NCBI GenBank assembly: GCA_014529385.2
Contig: CM043946.1
Span: forward strand, 17,686,077 to 17,750,076
DNA from: Adiantum capillus-veneris
Lineage: Eukaryota; Streptophyta; Polypodiopsida; Polypodiales; Pteridaceae
DNA: 64,000 bases
Reading direction: 5' to 3'
Made by a program: the position numbers and the translations under genes. Every line of letters starts with the position of its first letter. Positions within the stretch are counted from its first letter, which is position 1. The notes under the pieces were generated by a model. That model was given only the letters and a program-made list of their open reading frames with translations, ran no database searches and was not told the origin of the DNA. This document shows, piece after piece, positions 47,754 to 58,039 of this stretch.

Positions 47754-50700
47754 ATGGCTGCCTATGTGTGCGTGTTAGGTTGCTGGAGATATAAGCTTGC
47801 TTTGCCATCCGGTGCTTCTTCAACGTGTGATCCTGGTTTGTGCCAAGCCGCTCGACTGTGTTGCATAGTTGGGTTTGTGCCTGGGCCTCTTGGTAGCTTC
47901 ATGGGAGTCTTGACACACAGACTCCATGGATCGATCACAGCTCTTGCCACTATGGCAACCTTTTCTGCATCCTCAGATTTACCTGACAAGTCTTGTTTGA
48001 GATCATTTACCAGTGTGATGGGTCAAACTCTTCTGTTATCTTCTCGCTACGCACCTACATCTTTTGAGTTTGGTTTTAGCCTTCCAGACTCTCCTCCGAT
48101 GGAGTCCCTTGCGTGTGGGCAACCTCCTCTCCCCTCAGCTACCCATATCATACCATTTTCGCCCTTTACATCTCAGTCTTCCGCAGTGCGCTTCTACAAG
48201 CCTGAATCGACAATCTCACTTGGTCAAATCTACAGGCAAGGGGTTGTTCGGCCCATTCAAGAGGTCTATCATCTGACAAAGAATTTTCCTTGCATGACAT
48301 ATAGGCCCCTGCTTGATGCAGTCTCAGCTCACATAAGCCCATCAGATGCAATTGCGCATCTCCGATGGAGAAATTGGAAGCATCCAATGATGGCTCATAA
48401 CTGGCATGCCCTCATCGCTGGACAGCATCGTATGGTCACAGATTTTTCACTTCCAAGACTGCCACACATGTTTCACTTTGAGAAGCTGCATGCGCTTCTA
48501 TATGGCGCATATTCGAATCCTCCAATGGCTTCTACATCTCTTCTGCACATGTGGCAAGGCCCAGTACAGAACCCGGACTCGGATGATGGTGAGAAGCCGC
48601 CAGTCAAGCAAAAGCCTTTGGTGGCTGTTGTTTTACTGGGATGGCTTGGAGCTGAGCATAGGCACTTGAAAAGGTATGCAGATTGGTATACATCCAGAGG
48701 AATTCATGCAGTCACGTTCGTAGTTCCCATGAAGGACCTCTTGACTTTGAAAGCGGGAGATAGAGCTGAGAAGCATGTGGATGTTCTTACTCAGAATTTG
48801 GTGCAGTGGTTTAACGAAGATGCCAGTGGAGGCAATGATGAAAAGATTGTGATTTTTCACACATTCAGCAACACAGGCTGGCTGACGTAAGTGTAAAGTG
48901 TGTTTTTTCTCTTTTCGCTTGCATGATCCATACTAGTATCTCAACTTCCTGATGGGTAGGCTTGCCATATGTCATATCTGGTATTAATTTTCTAGAGCAC
49001 TCCCCAGACCCATGTAACCCTTAAACATTGCAACCTCTACGGAACTTGCTGGCACATTAATTCTCTTAGGGGTTACAGCTCGCATATGCTTTTCGAGCAA
49101 AGTATGGTCGGCTGCTTTGGTGTTACATCCCTAGACATCTGGATGGGCGCCTTAGCAATGTCCGGGGATCAGGAAGGGTGGTTAAGGAATCCTATTTAAC
49201 TGCCGGTCTTAATATCTTTTCAACTAAGGGTGTGTTCACAGGCAGGGCCCATTCACAGTGGCCGAACATTGTTGAGGCGCTCGTCCAGTTGTCTAGGGAT
49301 GTAGTATCCAGGACCTGTTTGTTTAATGTTTCTATCACTACCTGAATGGGATTGTGTGTATTGTTGCAAGGACACGATATCGCACGAAACAAACTTGTCA
49401 AAACAATACAAAGTCCTTACGACTTACCTTCTTTGTTTTAAGTGAAGCTGAAAGTGCTCGTTATGTCTGTTAAGTGTGTTACTCATTTGATATCTTCACC
49501 GCTCACTTTTTGAAAAACTTTTCTTAGCAACTTTCTTCTGAGAAACCTTCAAGTTCAGATTTTTCTTGCTTTACAAAGTTGATGGATATTCATAACAATA
49601 CAATGGTTTTTCAGTTACGGTGCTGTGCTTGAAAGGCTCATCAGCCAAGGAGACGACCTTCTGGATAGGATAAAAGGGTGCGTGGTCGATTCTGCACCTT
49701 CGGCAAGGCCTGATCCGCATGTTTGGGCCTCGGGCTTTTCTGCGGCCTTGTTGAAAAAAGGCAGTGTGGCAACGCAAATGCTGCAGTCTTGTGGTGCCGA
49801 TGATTGGAATGGTGCGATTTCGCAACCGAAGCCAAGTTTCAAAGAAACCGCTCTTCTGGCAATGTTGGAGAATTTTTTTTCTGTGTTTCTGCAGATACCA
49901 TATGTCAGTCGGTAAGTTGAGGTCCCTTTTAAAAGACTTATATGCTGCAGATGGCTTTAATGTCTGGCATTAAATTTTTCATGCAGGGTAGTTATGTGTG
50001 ATATGAAGGTGTCGTACGCCTCTGCTTTAATCCACTGGGAAGAGCTCTCCTGAGAGCTCTTTGACATTGGAGCATTGAGAATAGAACTGTCCACCCAACC
50101 TTAGGAATATAGACCTGCTGTCCACACACCCCTGTCGCCATGTTGGCCGCGCCCGTGGTGTGCTCTACGTACCCTATCTGCACGTGCTATCTGTGCTTCA
50201 TGAGCCCGCTTGTTAATATGAGGTAACGGTGTGTGCTTCTTATGCATCTCTGTAGGGAAAGTTTTAGGGGGGATTAATACATTTAGTGTATATGCAGTCC
50301 GATATTGTGTAAATGGTAGTCATGTGTGTTTCATATGGTCAGCCTTGTGAGTCTTCCAATTCAACTTCCAGACCTTCGATTCCCATCTTCTTCAAACACT
50401 TGCCTACGACCTTTCGTTGTGTAAAGTATTTGCAGTCTGGTATTGAGTAAAAGTCATCAAACCTCACTCTACGAAGGGGCTGTTTCTTGGGGCCTAGTCT
50501 GTAGCGTAAAGCTGACAACAAGTGACATCGTGATTGTGGGGCGTAATCCAATCCCAAAGTACATGGTGTGAAGGCGAAGGATTGGAACAACATGTTTGTA
50601 TTTGTTTTGTGGCTTGATTTTCTTCTGGATGTCATCAATATGCTCTTGCATTGCTATCATTTCTCTTGACATTTGTAAATTCATCATTATTATTGGCCTT

Positions 50701-50977
50701 TTTTTTGTGTAGACGATTGAAGGATGTGGTATCGGTGCTAGCAAGTCAACAACCCGCCTGTCCTCAGTTGTACATTTATAGTAGTGCGGACATTGTGATT
50801 CCTGCAAAATCGGTCGAATCTTTTATTGAAGAGCAGAGGAAGGCCGGGCATATGGTGAAGGCGTGCAACTTTCAATGCTCACCGCATGTCGACCATTTTA
50901 GGACGTTTCCGGACAAATACAGTGAGCTGCTCACAAGCTTTCTTAAATTGTGTGTGCCACAATGGGCGGCCCAGTGA
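47754..50977 (+). CDS. TMEM53/DUF829-like alpha/beta-hydrolase-fold protein, three exons
   Basis: The model is 47754-48886, 49615-49911 and 50713-50977, giving 564 residues. Junctions: AC|GTAAGT (48887), TTTTCAG|TT (49615), G|GTAAGT (49912), TGTGTAG|AC (50713). The joined frame runs through all three exons without a stop. Residues 1 to about 285 are variable, with a Ser/Arg/Cys-rich start that might be a transit peptide. The DUF829 domain starts near 286 (VAVVLLGWLGAEHRHLKRYA). FHTFSNTGW (about 370) fits the nucleophile-elbow position, SADIVIPAKSVESF (about 502) the acid position and SPHVDHFR (about 535) the histidine position, so a Ser-Asp-His set is conserved in the right order. Substrate is unknown in the family; animal TMEM53 is a nuclear-envelope protein. 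The start is uncertain, since a shorter N-terminus (MATFSAS, about residue 67) is possible. Confidence 0.9.
48887..49614 (+). other. Intron 1 of TMEM53-like gene
   Basis: 728 bases, GT-AG, phase 2 (splits a Thr codon). It contains no recognisable repeat or frame; the acceptor is preceded by a short pyrimidine tract (GGTTTTTCAG). Confidence 0.88.
49912..50712 (+). other. Intron 2 of TMEM53-like gene
   Basis: 801 bases, GT-AG, phase 2 (splits an Arg codon). The acceptor follows a strong T tract (CCTTTTTTTTGTGTAG). No coding similarity inside. Confidence 0.88.
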
Positions 50978-51632
50978 ATGTAAGCAGGTAATTAACAGTT
51001 GCATTCACAGACATTTAAGGCTGGGGCAAGAATGGTGGCATCATCAAACATAGTTGGATCCTTGTATCATTCATCCATTTTTCTGCATGCTAAGGAAGCC
51101 CTGCTTCCAAGCATGTGATGTAGGAAGTCTATTATTGGGAGTGTCTTTTTTCTTCGACGACACTCTTTTTGCCACATTGGGCGGGATTGCACTGTTGATA
51201 TAGAGAGTAGGGCTTAACATTTCTTCGGGGCTGCAAAATGTGCAGTCCCTTTGGTGACATATACAATACATATACTGTTGAAATCATTTTCTTTTCAAGA
51301 AATGTTTCTAATTTAGCATTTTTCTTGTGTATTATCATGTTTGTATGACTTGCAATGCATCTTATATGGCCGCAGGCTTGAAAAAATTTATAATGTTTGT
51401 CATTCGCTTGAGGCCAGCTTGTGGTACCAGTTGTGTTCTGTCCAGTCATTTTTGAGGAAGTTGTCTGGTTGTTGTGGGTGAGTGGGAAATTTGTTTAGAT
51501 GTAAGAGGGATGCTTAAATTTGAGAGGAATTCTTTGTAAGTGATTTTTTCCCTTAATATTGCAAATATTTGTGCGCCGTGTCGGAAGTGCATTGAAGCAG
51601 CAGGGATCGAGTAACACTGTAACACATAGCTG
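50978..51632. other. 3' region of TMEM53-like gene; no further gene
   Basis: Presumed 3' UTR and downstream sequence. No confident polyadenylation signal can be named. The stretch 51584-51632 (CGGAAGTGCATTGAAGCAGC...) is repeated at 51872-51921. Confidence 0.5.
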
Positions 51633-51842
51633 CTCTCTCTCTCTCTCTCTCTCTCTCTGCTTAGTTTTTGCTTGACTCACATCAACCAGCTTAGGACCCC
51701 ACAGTATATATCTTTGTTTTGTACTGTTGTTAGGTTATTTTGTTACTCTGACTTTGTATCAGATCCACCACTTTGTAACTTTCGGGTCTCATAGGTCAAT
51801 ATGGCCTTTTGAAGACGTTAATATAACATTTCATTTCAATTC

Positions 51843-51877
<35 letters not shown>

Positions 51878-51921
51878 GTGCATTGAAGCAGCAGGCATTG
51901 AGTAACACTAACACATAGTGT
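51584..51921 (+). mobile_element. Short LINE/SINE-like insertion with long flanking repeats
   Basis: CGGAAGTGCATTGAAGCAGC begins both 51584 and 51873, and about 45 bases are shared. Between them lie a CT tract (51633-51658), about 130 bases of unknown sequence, the LINE-type stem-loop GGTCAATATGGCC (51785-51824) and a second CT tract (51847-51872). This layout suits a short retroposed element with a stem-loop plus CT tail and a long target duplication. It is inference. Confidence 0.5.
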
Positions 51922-51963
51922 TTTAGTGTTAGTTCTTTGTAATTTCCGTACCCAGACATGATG

Positions 51964-52017
51964 TCAGATTCACAGGTCATTTTGGCCTTTTGAAGGCGTT
52001 AATATAACATTTCATTT

Positions 52018-52059
<42 letters not shown>
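51964..52059 (+). other. LINE-type 3' stem-loop with (CT)n tail
   Basis: CAGGTCATTTTGGCCTTTTG, then GGCGTTAATATAACATTTCA and a CT microsatellite (52022-52059). It is very similar to 51785-51872, showing two copies of one tail type within 250 bases. Confidence 0.6.
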
Positions 52060-52062
<3 letters not shown>

Positions 52063-53265
52063 TCCACAGTGGACTTTCTCTCTCTGGCAGAGCTTCTCTC
52101 TCTTATGTGCTTGACAGAGCGCTGGCATAGCCGTCCCTTTTGTTCTTAGATGTGTGTATCTGGCAGGCCTCTCTTGGAGATTGAGACAGGCTGAGCATCA
52201 CATACTCCCAGAGACCAGAGGATATGTAGGGAATGCACAGCAGAGGCGGAGAGCGAGGAGCATTATGTTTGTAGATGCCGAGCTTACCAGGATATCCACA
52301 GCCGCTACCCTGCCCTGTTTTCAGTGCAACCTACACTCATAGAGCTGAGCTTATAGAGTCCAGAGACCAGAGACAGCTTGGGCGCTCTCTCCTTGAGAAT
52401 TCAGAGACATAGAGACTTGATACTACAGTCATCCAGCGGGAGTAGACACCCCCAGCTTACAGATTTCTTTCATCGAGCGACTTCAGGACCACTTTGCTAC
52501 GACTACAGAGAGAGGGGTCACTCTCTAGTAGGCAGGTGTGATTTGAGCCAAGAGACGACCCAGAGCAGAAGGATATTGTGCTCGACGAGCACACCTCCGA
52601 GCTTACCAGGATATCCGCAGCTGCTACCCTGCCCTGTTTCAGCACAACCTACACTCAGAGAGCTGAGCTTATAGAGTCCAGAGACGAGAGACAACTTGGG
52701 CTCTCTCTCCTTGAGATTCAGAGACAGAGAGACCCAATACTACAGTCATCCATTGGGAGTAGGCAGCCCCAGCTTACAGATTTCTTTCATAGAGCGACTC
52801 CAGCACCACTTTGCTATGACTTCAGAGAGGGGTCACTCTCCAGTAGGCAGGTGTGATTCAAGCCAGGAGACGACCGAGAGCAAAGGGATATCATGCTCGA
52901 CGAGCACACCAGAGAGAGATCTACCAGAGGCCAGACAAAAAGAGAGATACAACGAGTCTTCTCCGACCCGGCTGCCATACTACAGGGGCTCACCCTCCTA
53001 TGCATGATACCCTACACCCTCAGATTTCTACCGGATGGAGCTAGATTGCATCTCATCATTGTACCCCCTGAGCATATAGTTTCACATCTACTAGAGTTGA
53101 GCTCCATCCCCTCAGTATACTGGCACATGTATTATCCCACCTCTTATCTGATCACTGCAGCACTGTACCACCTCACCTCTAGTCTTGTATCACTTTAGTT
53201 CAGTCCTTTTTCAGCACGTTTATCCTTTTTTGGATATCGAGAGGATACACACATGTACATGGTTT
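52060..53265. repeat. Unknown repeat with a 319-base tandem duplication
   Basis: Two direct copies begin AGCTTACCAGGATATCC at 52281 and 52600 and run about 310-319 bases each, roughly 88-90% alike by eye. Each contains AGACGACC and ATGCTCGACGAGCACACC-type motifs. Frames shift between copies, so no protein is supported. The block ends at a LINE-type stem-loop (53266), so it may be the body of another non-autonomous retroposon. Confidence 0.6.
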
Positions 53266-53305
53266 TGTCTCATAGACCGAGTTCGGCCTCTAGAAGATGT
53301 TAATA
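53266..53305 (+). other. LINE-type 3' stem-loop, diverged
   Basis: GTCTCATAGACCGAGTTCGG, then CCTCTAGAAGATGTTAATAA. The stem is CCGA/TCGG instead of GGTCA/TGACC, keeping the pairing with a different sequence. A MITE is inserted at its end. Confidence 0.55.
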
Positions 53306-53434
53306 AGGCTGGGTTCAGACTGAAGCGGCGGAAGAAACAAGACTTCGCAAATCTTCCACCGCCTAGTGTGAACAATGTGGAGGAGGAAAAGTGAAAAAGT
53401 GAAGGGGGTTGAGAGAGGCCATCAACTCTTCCGA

Positions 53435-53465
<31 letters not shown>

Positions 53466-53585
53466 TCGGAAGAAAAATGGAGGGCCTGGTGGAAGAGTGC
53501 CTCAAATCTAGCCAATCAAGTTTCGCCATGAAGAATCCACGCCCCTTTGCATTTCTCTTCTGTCGCCTAATATGAATCCACCCTA

Positions 53586-53586
<1 letters not shown>
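53304..53586. mobile_element. Tourist-like (PIF/Harbinger) MITE
   Basis: Body 53307-53583 (277 bases) between TAA and TAA. The left end is GGCTGGGTTCAGACTGAAGC; the right end inverted is GGGTGGATTCATATTAGGCG, an imperfect terminal inverted repeat of about 28 bases. A further fold-back lies inside (GGCGGAAG at 53335 against CTTCCACCGCC at 53356). It contains a run of 29 G (53437-53465). TAA duplications and GG-starting ends fit PIF/Harbinger. Confidence 0.7.
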
Positions 53587-53588
<2 letters not shown>

Positions 53589-53643
<55 letters not shown>

Positions 53644-53675
53644 ACAGTGCTCAGCTCTCTCTCTCTCTCTCTCTC
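53589..53675. repeat. (CT)n(CA)n and (CT)n microsatellites
   Basis: CT 53589-53618, CA 53619-53646 and, after a short spacer, CT 53655-53675. They directly precede the ORF1-only LINE derivative. Confidence 0.95.
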
Positions 53676-54910
53676 AGCTTGCGCGCAGCCGTCTGAACCC
53701 TAACCACAAAAGCGTCTTCCTCCACAGTCTCTGCAAGGCGAGGGGCGGCCTTGTGGGGGTCGTTAAAGATCAGCCTAATCCCTTGGGAAGCCCAAGCGCA
53801 GCAGCCTCCTTCTCTCTTTTACTTAGCTTTGGTCTACCCTCGCCTAGCTCTTGTCTACCCTAGTTTCGATAAGGACTTTCAGCTTCGCTGCCAAGGCAAC
53901 CACAACCCTATCAGTAAAGGCTAAGGGTGCTGGTTCAGTCTTCAACCTAACAATCCTCACAAACAAATAAATCAGTAAACCCTCTTATCCAACAGAGCTC
54001 GGTACAAAGCTCTGTCTACCCTGTGACAAAGTTTTGTGTGAGCAGCCATTGGAGTCTTGAGTTTCACCATGAACACCCCAAAGATCATGGCGAGGAGATG
54101 GCCCAGTTTTGCAACCGTTGTAGCAGCACCGAGCAAAAGCAATGGGATTGGACAACTACAAAGAGCTCTTGATCAGCTTATGGAAGAAAATCGTGATCTC
54201 AAAGCTCCCCTTAGGAAGCTTGAGGCACACTTTGCCTCTGTGGTCAATCTTGCCACGAACAAAGTAAAAGAAGTCGAAGCAAAGGTCACTCAAGTTCAAT
54301 TTGTAGCCATTGCAAAAGTGCAGACTTGTGTGACAACGAAGTTTCGTAGAGAATGCCCTCTAAGGTCTGGATTGGTGGGCTTCCCTCACCATGGTGTACC
54401 ATTGAGGACACCCTTGAAGAGGCAATTATCAAGATCAACGATATTCTTCAGCTCATTAAAATCAAGCCAGAAGCCATTTCTTGGATTAACGATACCCATA
54501 GGAAAGTACCACCTGAGCATTGCCTTCTCACTTTCAAGGACAAAGAGGAGCGGGTGAGGCTATTGCGCCAATCTTGCCGCCTCAAAGGAACAAATGTATG
54601 GATTGCTAAGGAGCTACCATGAATCAACGCAAGGTTAAAAAGCGGGAGCTCAAGAAGGTCGACAAAACCCGAAAGCAAGACAAATGGGTAGTCTATGAGG
54701 GAGTAAGGCCATTATCCAGTTTTTCTGAACTCCCTAAGGGGGTCTCCCCTTACCCAGCTCCACCTAGGTCTTGTTTCTTTTCTTCTATTGTGTTGACGGA
54801 CCCTCAATCCTTAACTGGTATGTATCCAATGTCTTCACTTAAAGGCAGCGTTGTAATGTTTTTTGTCTCCGATCCCATGGGGCATATATGACCTCCGTGG
54901 ACGATTATGC

Positions 54911-54911
<1 letters not shown>
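53676..54911 (+). mobile_element. ORF1-only LINE derivative (HAL1-like), near complete
   Basis: About 1.24 kb: a 5' untranslated part (53676-54056), an ORF1-like region (54057 to about 54700), a 3' UTR of about 170 bases, the stem-loop GGCATATATGACC (54871-54911) and a C/CT tail. No endonuclease or RT is present between ORF1 and the tail, and the fragment at 1768-2342 has the same short layout. The shared structure in two places argues for a real non-autonomous family, comparable in design to mammalian HAL1 elements. Confidence 0.68.
54057..54710 (+). pseudogene. LINE-type ORF1 (coiled coil plus RRM-like), frameshifted
   Basis: The first frame (54057-54345) gives MSFTMNTPKIMARRWPSF, a coiled-coil stretch (LDQLMEENRDLKAPLRKLEA) and a linker. 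The frame then changes near 54345 to the RRM-like part (54353-54622): RNP2-type strand KVWIGGLPSPW, WINDTHRKVPPEHC, RNP1-like LLTFKDKEER and GTNVWIAKEL. A second one-base change near 54616 leads to the basic tail (KVKKRELKKVDKTRKQDKW). Compared with 1768-2150, which carries different lesions, both derive from one intact ORF1. Predicted role: RNA-binding coat of a LINE-type particle. Confidence 0.72.
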
Positions 54912-54950
<39 letters not shown>

Positions 54951-54952
54951 TC

Positions 54953-54992
<40 letters not shown>
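54912..54992. repeat. (C)n, (TCC)n, (CT)n tail
   Basis: About 36 C, three TCC units and about 36 bases of CT, directly after the LINE stem-loop. Confidence 0.95.
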
Positions 54993-54994
<2 letters not shown>

Positions 54995-55852
54995 CTCCCC
55001 CACAGGCAAACCATTGTGCAAAGGGAAGGCCTTGACATATTTGATGTCCGAGAGAAGAGGGGGTGCACGTGTTTTTGGGGGGGCGGGGGGGGATGGTGTG
55101 TGAATCTTATAAATAGGCTGGTTTTGTTTTAGAAGTAGCTAGTATGAAGCATGTGAGAAATTGGTATTAGGTCCCCACCATTTTAGGAAAACCAAAAACC
55201 TCGCAAAACATTTAAAAGGCAAAAGTGAAGGGTGATGGCGTAAGAGATGAAAAGATTTCAAGGTATTCCAAAAAGACACTACATTCTATATTTCATTTCT
55301 TACATCCTATATTGTCTTTTCTTCTCCTTACGGTGACTTTACCTTTCCTAGTCTTTTCCGTCTCCTAAGTTTTCATGGAGATACAATTGTAGGTTTGAAA
55401 TCATCATTGTGCAAAACATATAACAATACTAGTACGGCCGACCGTCTTCGGCGGCCTCTCTCTCTCCCCCTCTCTCCCTCTTTATCGCGTGCAAAGGGGC
55501 TTGTTTTTGTTTTGGACTTTAGTCTTCAGGTCGCAGATTGCGACATGTGTAAAAGGCTCTCCCTTCCGCCATATTATGTTAGTAGATGAGATAGAATACG
55601 ATCGTAGGTCTTTAAGTCTCCCCAATCTCAGAAAAATAAAAATTCTTTCAAAACATATTAAGTGCATAAGTGAAGAGTGAGTTTAGGAAATGAAAACACA
55701 GATAAAGGTGGAAAGTCAAAAGATCAATGAAAGTAGAAAGTCAAAGACAAATGAAGATGGAAAGTGAAAAGACCTTTTGTGTCCATATAATAGGTGTTTC
55801 TCTGCTCTTTTATTTTTCCTTCAGTGTTTTCTTCTAAGTTCTCTTTAGCGTC

Positions 55853-55901
<49 letters not shown>

Positions 55902-56175
55902 CAATGTTGTATTCATTTTTCTTAGGTAATATTGTTGCAAATCTATGTGCTTCATCATTGCCTATCATTACATGCTATAGATTAACGCATCGTTTTTCTT
56001 GTTTTTGAGTGGAATCTTTGAATTAGGAGCACCTTTTAAATTTTTTGAAGCCATTAGGAATACCTTTTAGGTCTGTAATCGTCATTGTGTAAAAAATATA
56101 AAGTAGGTATGATTGTAGGTTTGAAAATGTATCTCCTAATACTTGTAGGTTTGAAATCATTACTGTGCAAAATAT
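54993..56175. other. No gene recognised; (CT)n
   Basis: AT-rich. A CT microsatellite lies at 55857-55899. GTAGGTTTGAAATCAT recurs at about 55390 and 56145 with AAACATATAA-type sequence after it, a minor dispersed repeat. Confidence 0.5.
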
Positions 56176-56848
56176 TAAGCCTATGGTCACGCAAGGCTTA
56201 GTTATCAATTATAGCTAACTATGCCAACTATACGTAGACAAAGCATTAAATGAATTACTAAGCCTTGTGCATGGTCGCGCAAGGTGTAGTTATTCATTCA
56301 ACCTCTTAACTATGCCAAAATAGGCATAGTTACAAAGGGTAGGCATAGTTATTCATTTAATGCTCTTTTTTGTGTGTGACCAAGAATGGGGCTTAGTTAT
56401 CAATTCAAATAACTGATAACTAGGGTAAAGGGGCCATATTAAGCACCTTTAACATGCCGTTGGCCGGATTCTGTTTGTGCTACTCCATTTTCAGGAAGGA
56501 GGGGTTGCGATCGGCTTGGGCAAGAATGACCTACCTGTGGCATAAACGTCGACGCAATCGGCACTTCATAGAGGGATGTGATGCAATCATTGCCGTCATG
56601 TGTAAAAAAAAGAAGGGCGAGTTGCTCAACCATCTATGCCCATTTCTACTACTCTGCCATCGTGAATCGAGCGCGCATCCGACGGTCTCAACTCATTCCT
56701 AGGTGAGCTAACCATCCAACAACCCACGTTCAATTGTCCAAGAAATGGCGCTCACGTATTATCATATTTGGGGGTAGACACGTCCATTCACTGACACCCG
56801 TCCCATTACTCGCCCGTGTACCCTAAGCTTCGCGTGACCATAGCCTAA
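56176..56848. mobile_element. Tourist-like MITE with internal copies of its own ends
   Basis: Body 56179-56845 (667 bases) between TAA (56176-56178) and TAA (56846-56848). The left end is GCCTATGGTCACGCAAGGC; the right end inverted is GGCTATGGTCACGCGAAGC, continuing for about 23 bases. The end motif recurs inside at about 56272 (ATGGTCGCGCAAGGTGTAG) and 56374. A 14-base inverted pair (AGCATTAAATGAAT at 56242 and ATTCATTTAATGCT at 56351) marks an inner fold-back. No coding capacity. Confidence 0.75.
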
Positions 56849-57053
56849 TACATATGAATGTAAATTTGATATTATTGTTGTGTTAAAATATATAATCTAT
56901 ATTATATATGAAGCCACTTAAAATTTTTAAGGAAGGAGAGGGCATCCATGTGTCGACTCCTCCAAGCCTCTCTCGGACTGCAATGTTTCATTTCAACCTC
57001 CTGTCGACTCTTGGTAGGTCCTTTGTGTGTACTGTGAGAATACTGCCTATGTG

Positions 57054-57105
<52 letters not shown>

Positions 57106-57205
57106 CTTGCCTGGATTGCAGCGACAGAGTAGCCTTTTTGCCCCACGTCGACATCTTGCAGGCGTCTGACTTGACTGTGTGTGTGTGTGTGTGTGTGTCT
57201 TGAAA

Positions 57206-57265
<60 letters not shown>

Positions 57266-57518
57266 TTAGCAATAGACTCAGTGTGCATGCATATGCTCAA
57301 GCCGAGTCAAGCCTCGAGTGACGCCTGGAGTCCTAGACAGTGGAGAGTCGAGATTCAGCTGTGTGTGTGTGTGTGTGTGTGTAAGTCTCTGCGTGTCAGT
57401 GTGTGAGAGAGACAGAGAGAGATGCCCTGGGCCTTGAACTCCTGGAGGTTGGCATCAGTCGAGTCAGCTATGTGTATAGTGTATGTGTTTGTGTAAGTGT
57501 GTGCAGTGTGCATTGTGT

Positions 57519-57599
<81 letters not shown>

Positions 57600-57700
57600 G
57601 CATGGAGACTAGGATCAATCACACTGCTCGTGCACAGAAAACAGAGGGGGGAGACTCGAGAGAGAGAGAGAGAGAGCGACTAGGAGACTTGGAAAATTGA
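56849..57700. repeat. (GA)n and (TG)n microsatellite cluster
   Basis: GA at 57057-57102, TG 57176-57199, GA 57210-57261, TG 57361-57382 and GA 57520-57598, separated by 60-140 bases of unique sequence that share short phrases (GAGTCGAGA, GCATGCAT). Frames here are low-complexity. Confidence 0.93.
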
Positions 57701-58039
57701 CTATAAATTGAATTTTTTTTGGGAAAATTACAAGAATACCCCTCTAATTTGTGGAAATTCTCAAAATATCCTTCAATTTCAAAAATTCCCAAAATCCCCC
57801 AATATTTTTCCATAAATTTCCGAAATGCAACATCAGGGTGAAATGCTTATATCAATTTATATCAATTTCAATATTTATATCAATTTAGCACAAGCATCAA
57901 AGCAGCAAGTCAATAGTTAAATTGACTATATTGAAAGGCTTTTACACTAAATTTTTCCAAATTTTGTAGGTTTTCTCCCCTTCAAATTTAAAATTTAGTA
58001 GGGTAAATGTCAAATTTTGTAGGGAGCATGACATAAACC
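57701..58039. other. No feature recognised
   Basis: AT-rich sequence with short degenerate repeats (TATATCAATTT three times near 57850). Confidence 0.5.

Noticed and set aside
48896-49614. Retained coding potential in intron 1 (frames near 49.2-49.4 kb)
   Set aside because: GT-AG borders with matching phase join exon 1 and exon 2 through a conserved DUF829 segment; the intron frames have stops and no similarity.
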